Shown here piece by piece: positions 60,946 to 64,000 of a stretch of 64,000 bases of DNA (positions within the stretch are counted from its first letter, which is position 1; every line of letters begins with the position of its first letter). The stretch is taken from the NCBI RefSeq assembly GCF_030929605.1, contig NZ_JAVFVS010000008.1, forward strand, positions 283,315 to 347,314, written 5' to 3'. The translations under genes and the position numbers were made by a program. The notes beneath the pieces are model-generated. The model saw only the letters and a list, made by a program, of their open reading frames with translations, searched no databases and had not been told where the DNA came from. The DNA comes from Flavobacterium sp. LHD-80 (lineage in GTDB: Bacteria > Bacteroidota > Bacteroidia > Flavobacteriales > Flavobacteriaceae).

Positions 60946-61650
60946 TTATATTGAAAGTTTGGCTAAGTAGTCATAGTGCTCGCCTTCTAAAATTAGCTCG
61001 CATTTTAACCCATTTGCAATCGCAGCATTCTGAAGTGTGTTGTAATCTAAATAAAGCCAGTCAAAAGATTCTTCTTTTTCCCCTTTATAAGAAATAGTAA
61101 AAGTTAATTCGCCATAATAATCATTTGATGGAATCCATTTTCCGCCATCTTCATCTTCATCAAACATATATATAATATCAGAACTGTCAATTAAAATTTG
61201 GCCTCCTGGATTTAATAAAGATTTTAACTTAGATAAATATTGATTGCAGCTTTCTAGTTTTCCAAAAATTCCAGTCCCATTCATTAATAAAAGAATTGTA
61301 TCAAATTTTTCTCCTTCAAAATCGAGAATGTTTTGAGCTTTTGCGTTATTAACTCCGCGCAATTTGCAGGTTTCGATTGCTTTTTCTGAAATATCAATTG
61401 AAGTCACATCCAAATTACGGTCGTTTTGAAGAGAAAGACTATGACTTCCCGCGCCGCATCCAACGTCTAAAATTTTCCCGAAAGATAATTGCAGTGCTTT
61501 TTGTTCCAGTTTTGGCATTTCATTATAGGAACGAAATAAATAGGCAACGCTCATTTCGTCTTCTTCAGAAATGGAAGTTTCGGTAATGATGTCTTCTGGC
61601 GTATTATTGGTTTGGAAATCGAACATCGCTTTCCCAAAAAGATCTTTCAT
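60946..61650 (-). CDS. class I SAM-dependent methyltransferase
   Basis: The 234-residue protein has the SAM-binding motif ILDVGCGAGSHSLSL (about 59-73), then the acidic loop VTSIDISEKAI and the strand FDTILLLMNGTGIF. The target is unknown. It forms an operon with the DinB-like gene downstream. Confidence 0.88.
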   Translation of the reverse strand: MKDLFGKAMFDFQTNNTPEDIITETSISEEDEMSVAYLFRSYNEMPKLEQKALQLSFGKILDVGCGAGSHSLSLQNDRNLDVTSIDISEKAIETCKLRGVNNAKAQNILDFEGEKFDTILLLMNGTGIFGKLESCNQYLSKLKSLLNPGGQILIDSSDIIYMFDEDEDGGKWIPSNDYYGELTFTISYKGEKEESFDWLYLDYNTLQNAAIANGLKCELILEGEHYDYLAKLSI

Positions 61651-61693
61651 TGTAATTTAGTTCAAAGATTAAGGTTTCAAGTTTAAAGTTGTT

Positions 61694-61701
61694 TAATTTT
61701 G
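61694..61701 (+). promoter_or_regulatory. TAATTTTG promoter element
   Basis: This is an exact TAnnTTTG match 24 bases before the TTG start at 61725. The region between contains a GTTTCAAGTTTAAAG-type repeat. Confidence 0.55.
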
Positions 61702-61724
61702 CAGTTCAACTTTAAATATTAAAC

Positions 61725-62219
61725 TTGAAACAAATTTTAAATAACTTAAATAAGTTAGCCAAAGATAAGCATATCGAAAACAAAAAGTATTTTGATAAGC
61801 TTAAAAAGAAACAGCCTAAGAATTTAGACTATGTAATGCAGGACTTGCATGATGCTGAGTTTAAAAAAACAGATTGTCTACAGTGTGCCAATTGTTGTAA
61901 AACGACTGGACCATTATTTACTTTGGCCGACATCGAAAGAATTTCGAAATCCTTTAAACAAAAGCCACAGCAATTTATAGAACAATATCTTAGAATTGAT
62001 GAAGATAAAGATTATGTGTTGAAAAGCGTTCCTTGTACGTTTTTGGACAACGAAAATTATTGTATGATTTATGACGTCCGTCCAAAAGCATGTCGGGAGT
62101 TTCCGCATACCGATCGCAAGAAGTTTTATCAAATAACAGATTTGACATTAAAAAATGTTGCAATATGTCCGGCAGCATATAATATTGTCGAGGAAATGAA
62201 AAAGAAGCTTCCGTTGTAA
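61725..62219 (+). CDS. YkgJ family cysteine-cluster protein
   Basis: The 164-residue protein starts at TTG; an in-frame stop at 61713-61715 and no ATG rule out an earlier start. It has the YkgJ cysteine pattern: CLQCANCCKTTGP (about 55-67), VPCTFLDNENYCMIYDVRPKACREFPHT (about 103-130) and a last Cys in AICPAA. The cysteines bind a Zn or Fe-S cluster. Its function is unknown; the family partly overlaps DUF3109, of which one member is at 5939. Confidence 0.85.
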   Translation: MKQILNNLNKLAKDKHIENKKYFDKLKKKQPKNLDYVMQDLHDAEFKKTDCLQCANCCKTTGPLFTLADIERISKSFKQKPQQFIEQYLRIDEDKDYVLKSVPCTFLDNENYCMIYDVRPKACREFPHTDRKKFYQITDLTLKNVAICPAAYNIVEEMKKKLPL

Positions 62220-62326
62220 TAAATCCAAATATTTCTGAATTGTTTTTTGTGGCAATTCAATTCTGATTTTTTAAACGTATTTTTGAATAAATAAACGGTA
62301 AATATTACCAACATAACATTATTAAA

Positions 62327-63562
62327 TTGAATTTAGAATATTTTATAGCCAAAAGACTTATTACTGCCAAAGATTATAAAAGCAGTATTTCGGCACCTAT
62401 CATAAAAATTGCTATTTCGGCAATTGCAATTGGCATTATTATGATGCTGGTTTCTGTAGCAACCGGAATTGGATTGCAACAAAAAATCCGCGATAAGATC
62501 TCTGCTTTCAATGGTCAGGTTATTATATCAAACTTTGATAATAATAATTCTGAAGTTACTTTAGTTCCAATTTCTAAAAAACAGGATTTTTATCCCAACT
62601 TTAAATCAGTTCCAGATGTAAGACATGTGCAGGCTATTGCAAGTAAAGCTGGTATTATAAGAACATCAAACGCATTTGAAGGTATTATTTTTAAAGGAGT
62701 AGGGGCAGATTATGATTGGAGTAATATAAAAGAATACTTGGTTGAGGGGAATTTGCCTAATTTCTCAAAATCACTTAATGAAGAAGTTATCATTTCCAGG
62801 TTTCTCGCTGATAGACTTAATTTGAAATTGGGAGATAGTTTTAATACTTTTTTTATAAAAGAAGAGCAAGGGAAAATGCCAAACAGCCGCCGTTTTAAAA
62901 TAACGGGTATTTTTAGTTCGGGATTTCAAGATTTTGACGCGACATATATAATAGGAGATATTCGTCATATACAGCGAATCAATAAATGGGCTCCAGATCA
63001 AGTTGGAGCTTTTGAAGTTTTTGTTAAAGATTTTACGAAGATAAAAGAAACAGGTAATCAAATTTACGAAGCTACATCTTCAAGCTTGGATACAAAAACG
63101 ATTATAGAAAAGTATAGCTATATTTTTGACTGGCTCCAGCTATTTGATTTCAATATAGTAGTAATTCTTGGTGTTATGATTTTAGTTGCGACAATTAATA
63201 TGGTAGTAGCGCTTTTAGTTCTGATTTTAGAGCGAACGCAAATGATTGGAATTTTGAAATCATTAGGAGCAAATAATTGGACAGTTAGAAAGATATTCTT
63301 GTACAACGCCTTCTATTTAATCATACGTGGATTGTTCTGGGGGAATCTTATTGGGATTTCAATATTGTTAATTCAACAGCAATTTGGAGTTGTTCATCTT
63401 AATCCGGAGAATTACTATGTAAATCAAGCTCCGGTATATTTAAATTGGGGTTATGTAATAGCATTGAATTTGCTGACTATAATAATTTGCTTTTTAGTAT
63501 TGTTGATTCCTTCCTATTTAATAACGAAAATATCTCCAGTCAAAGCAATAAGATTTGATTAA
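62327..63562 (+). CDS. LolC/LolE-type ABC transporter permease
   Basis: The 411-residue protein starts at TTG (NLEYFIAKRLITAKDYKSS, the usual family start after Met). It has four membrane helices: one N-terminal (IIKIAISAIAIGIIMMLVSVATGIGL), and three C-terminal ones after a large periplasmic loop (MILVATINMVVALLVLILE, ILKSLGANNWTVRKIFLYNAFYLIIRGLFWGNLIGISILL, ALNLLTIIICFLVLLIPSYLI). This is the LolC/E (MacB-like) layout for lipoprotein release. No ATPase gene is beside it. Confidence 0.9.
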   Translation: MNLEYFIAKRLITAKDYKSSISAPIIKIAISAIAIGIIMMLVSVATGIGLQQKIRDKISAFNGQVIISNFDNNNSEVTLVPISKKQDFYPNFKSVPDVRHVQAIASKAGIIRTSNAFEGIIFKGVGADYDWSNIKEYLVEGNLPNFSKSLNEEVIISRFLADRLNLKLGDSFNTFFIKEEQGKMPNSRRFKITGIFSSGFQDFDATYIIGDIRHIQRINKWAPDQVGAFEVFVKDFTKIKETGNQIYEATSSSLDTKTIIEKYSYIFDWLQLFDFNIVVILGVMILVATINMVVALLVLILERTQMIGILKSLGANNWTVRKIFLYNAFYLIIRGLFWGNLIGISILLIQQQFGVVHLNPENYYVNQAPVYLNWGYVIALNLLTIIICFLVLLIPSYLITKISPVKAIRFD

Positions 63563-63587
63563 TGATTAAAAATATTTAATAGTGTAC

Positions 63588-63618
63588 AACCCGACAGGTT
63601 TTCAAAACCTGTCGGGTT
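63588..63618. terminator. AACCCGACAGGTT palindrome after the permease gene
   Basis: A perfect 15-bp inverted repeat (63588-63602 with 63604-63618, one-base centre) is followed by T residues. It belongs to the same family as copies at 34761, 36081 and 51851, and probably terminates the permease gene. Confidence 0.9.
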
Positions 63619-64000
63619 TATTTTTTATACATATATATGTATAGGATAATCCTAGAATCCAATTTTTCCGTAGAGGCGCACAGCAGTGCGTCTTATCCAT
63701 AAAGTTCAGATAGTAAATTATATGTTCTTTTCGGACTGAGTGAAGCCAAAGCCCAAAGGGTTTGTATTTTCATAATCTGGAATTTGTTTTTTAATGAGGA
63801 GCTATTCCCGCTATGCGCTACAATCTTTTGTGCCGAACCCCGGCACAAAAGGATTTCCGCTTCTATCGGGGCTATGGGGCCGGTTTCCAGAAAGAAATTC
63901 AGCGAAAGAAACATCGATTCGGGAACAAAAACAGAATAAAAGAGGAAAAACTTTGCGCCTCTGCGCCTCTGCGGGACTAAAAACGGCCGAAAAGCAGATT
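63619..64000. repeat. terminal non-coding region with dispersed-repeat fragments
   Basis: No gene is seen. Fragments include GGACTGAGTGAAGCCAAAGCCC (63735-63756), a diverged form of the arm at 17001, a structured block at 63796-63874 and GCGCCTCTGCGCCTCTGCGG (63955-63974), the inverse of the GCAGAGGCGCAAAG unit at 37714. Confidence 0.6.
63796..63874. repeat. structured hairpin block (AGCTATTCCCGC...GCGGAAATCC type)
   Basis: A perfect 11-bp hairpin (CTTTTGTGCCG at 63825-63835, CGGCACAAAAG at 63841-63851, loop of five) lies within a longer block. Its ends GGAGCTATTCCCG (63799-63810) and ATCGGGGCTA (63865-63874) can also pair with G-T pairs. I recall near-identical blocks in other Flavobacterium genomes; this needs a search. 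Confidence 0.65.

Noticed and set aside
34761..63618. CRISPR array from the recurring CCGACAGG palindromes
   Set aside because: The copies are kilobases apart, single, and not regularly spaced; no cas genes are present.

Overview
The window looks like a chromosomal segment of a Flavobacterium-like member of the Bacteroidota. The evidence is low GC, the Bacteroidota promoter form (TTG, about 19 bases, TAnnTTTG) in front of many genes, weak or absent Shine-Dalgarno sites, and typical family gene sets: tandem DUF3857 proteins, a DUF1800/DUF1501 pair, an exbB-exbD-exbD-tonB cluster and kynurenine-type NAD synthesis genes. Most genes are ordinary housekeeping genes. No prophage, CRISPR array, rRNA or tRNA gene was seen. 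The unusual content lies in the intergenic DNA.

Layout. 1-6.5 kb: end of a HupE/UreJ-type membrane protein, dCMP deaminase, S41 protease, small secreted proteins, an FAD oxidoreductase and a MarC protein. 6.8-10.5 kb: class I ribonucleotide reductase (nrdB, nrdA). 10.6-11.6 kb: a HigBA-type toxin-antitoxin pair with a promoter/operator overlap. 11.7-14.3 kb: the DUF1800/DUF1501 export pair. 14.7-19.1 kb: an aromatic amino acid operon (prephenate dehydratase, aminotransferase, prephenate dehydrogenase, DAHP synthase/chorismate mutase), preceded by a Phe/Tyr-rich leader peptide and a complete transcription attenuator. 19.4-23.0 kb: a broken VIT-domain gene carrying a permuted copy of the TonB linker. 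23.1-25.0 kb: rsgA, a four-helix-bundle (S23/IVS) gene set exactly between perfect 28-bp inverted repeats, and dtd. 25.1-33.0 kb: four tandem DUF3857/transglutaminase-like genes, two of them disrupted. 33-38 kb: MazG-like protein, aroA, queA, kynU and a glycine-zipper lipoprotein. 38.5-50.3 kb: an unrecognised 602-residue protein, a GIY-YIG gene between the arms of a split palindromic repeat, an AsmA-like protein, penicillin acylase, two serine hydrolases, an AraC regulator and an acetyltransferase. 50.4-53.5 kb: kmo and a HerA-like ATPase. 53.8-59.6 kb: the TonB energisation operon with a PstS-like lipoprotein and a TPR protein. 59.7-63.6 kb: queE, a DinB-like protein, a methyltransferase, a cysteine-cluster protein and a LolC/E-type permease.

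The intergenic regions are dense with dispersed palindromes of at least four families, several nested inside one another. Two of these inverted-repeat pairs enclose a single small gene (four-helix bundle at 24.1 kb, GIY-YIG at 40.5 kb). The GIY-YIG arms also occur as empty hairpins at 14.3 and 37.8 kb. This looks like a cargo-plus-empty-derivative relationship and is the best candidate here for an undescribed element system. The attenuator is the clearest regulatory device. All similarity statements are from reading the sequence and from recalled family knowledge; no database search was run.
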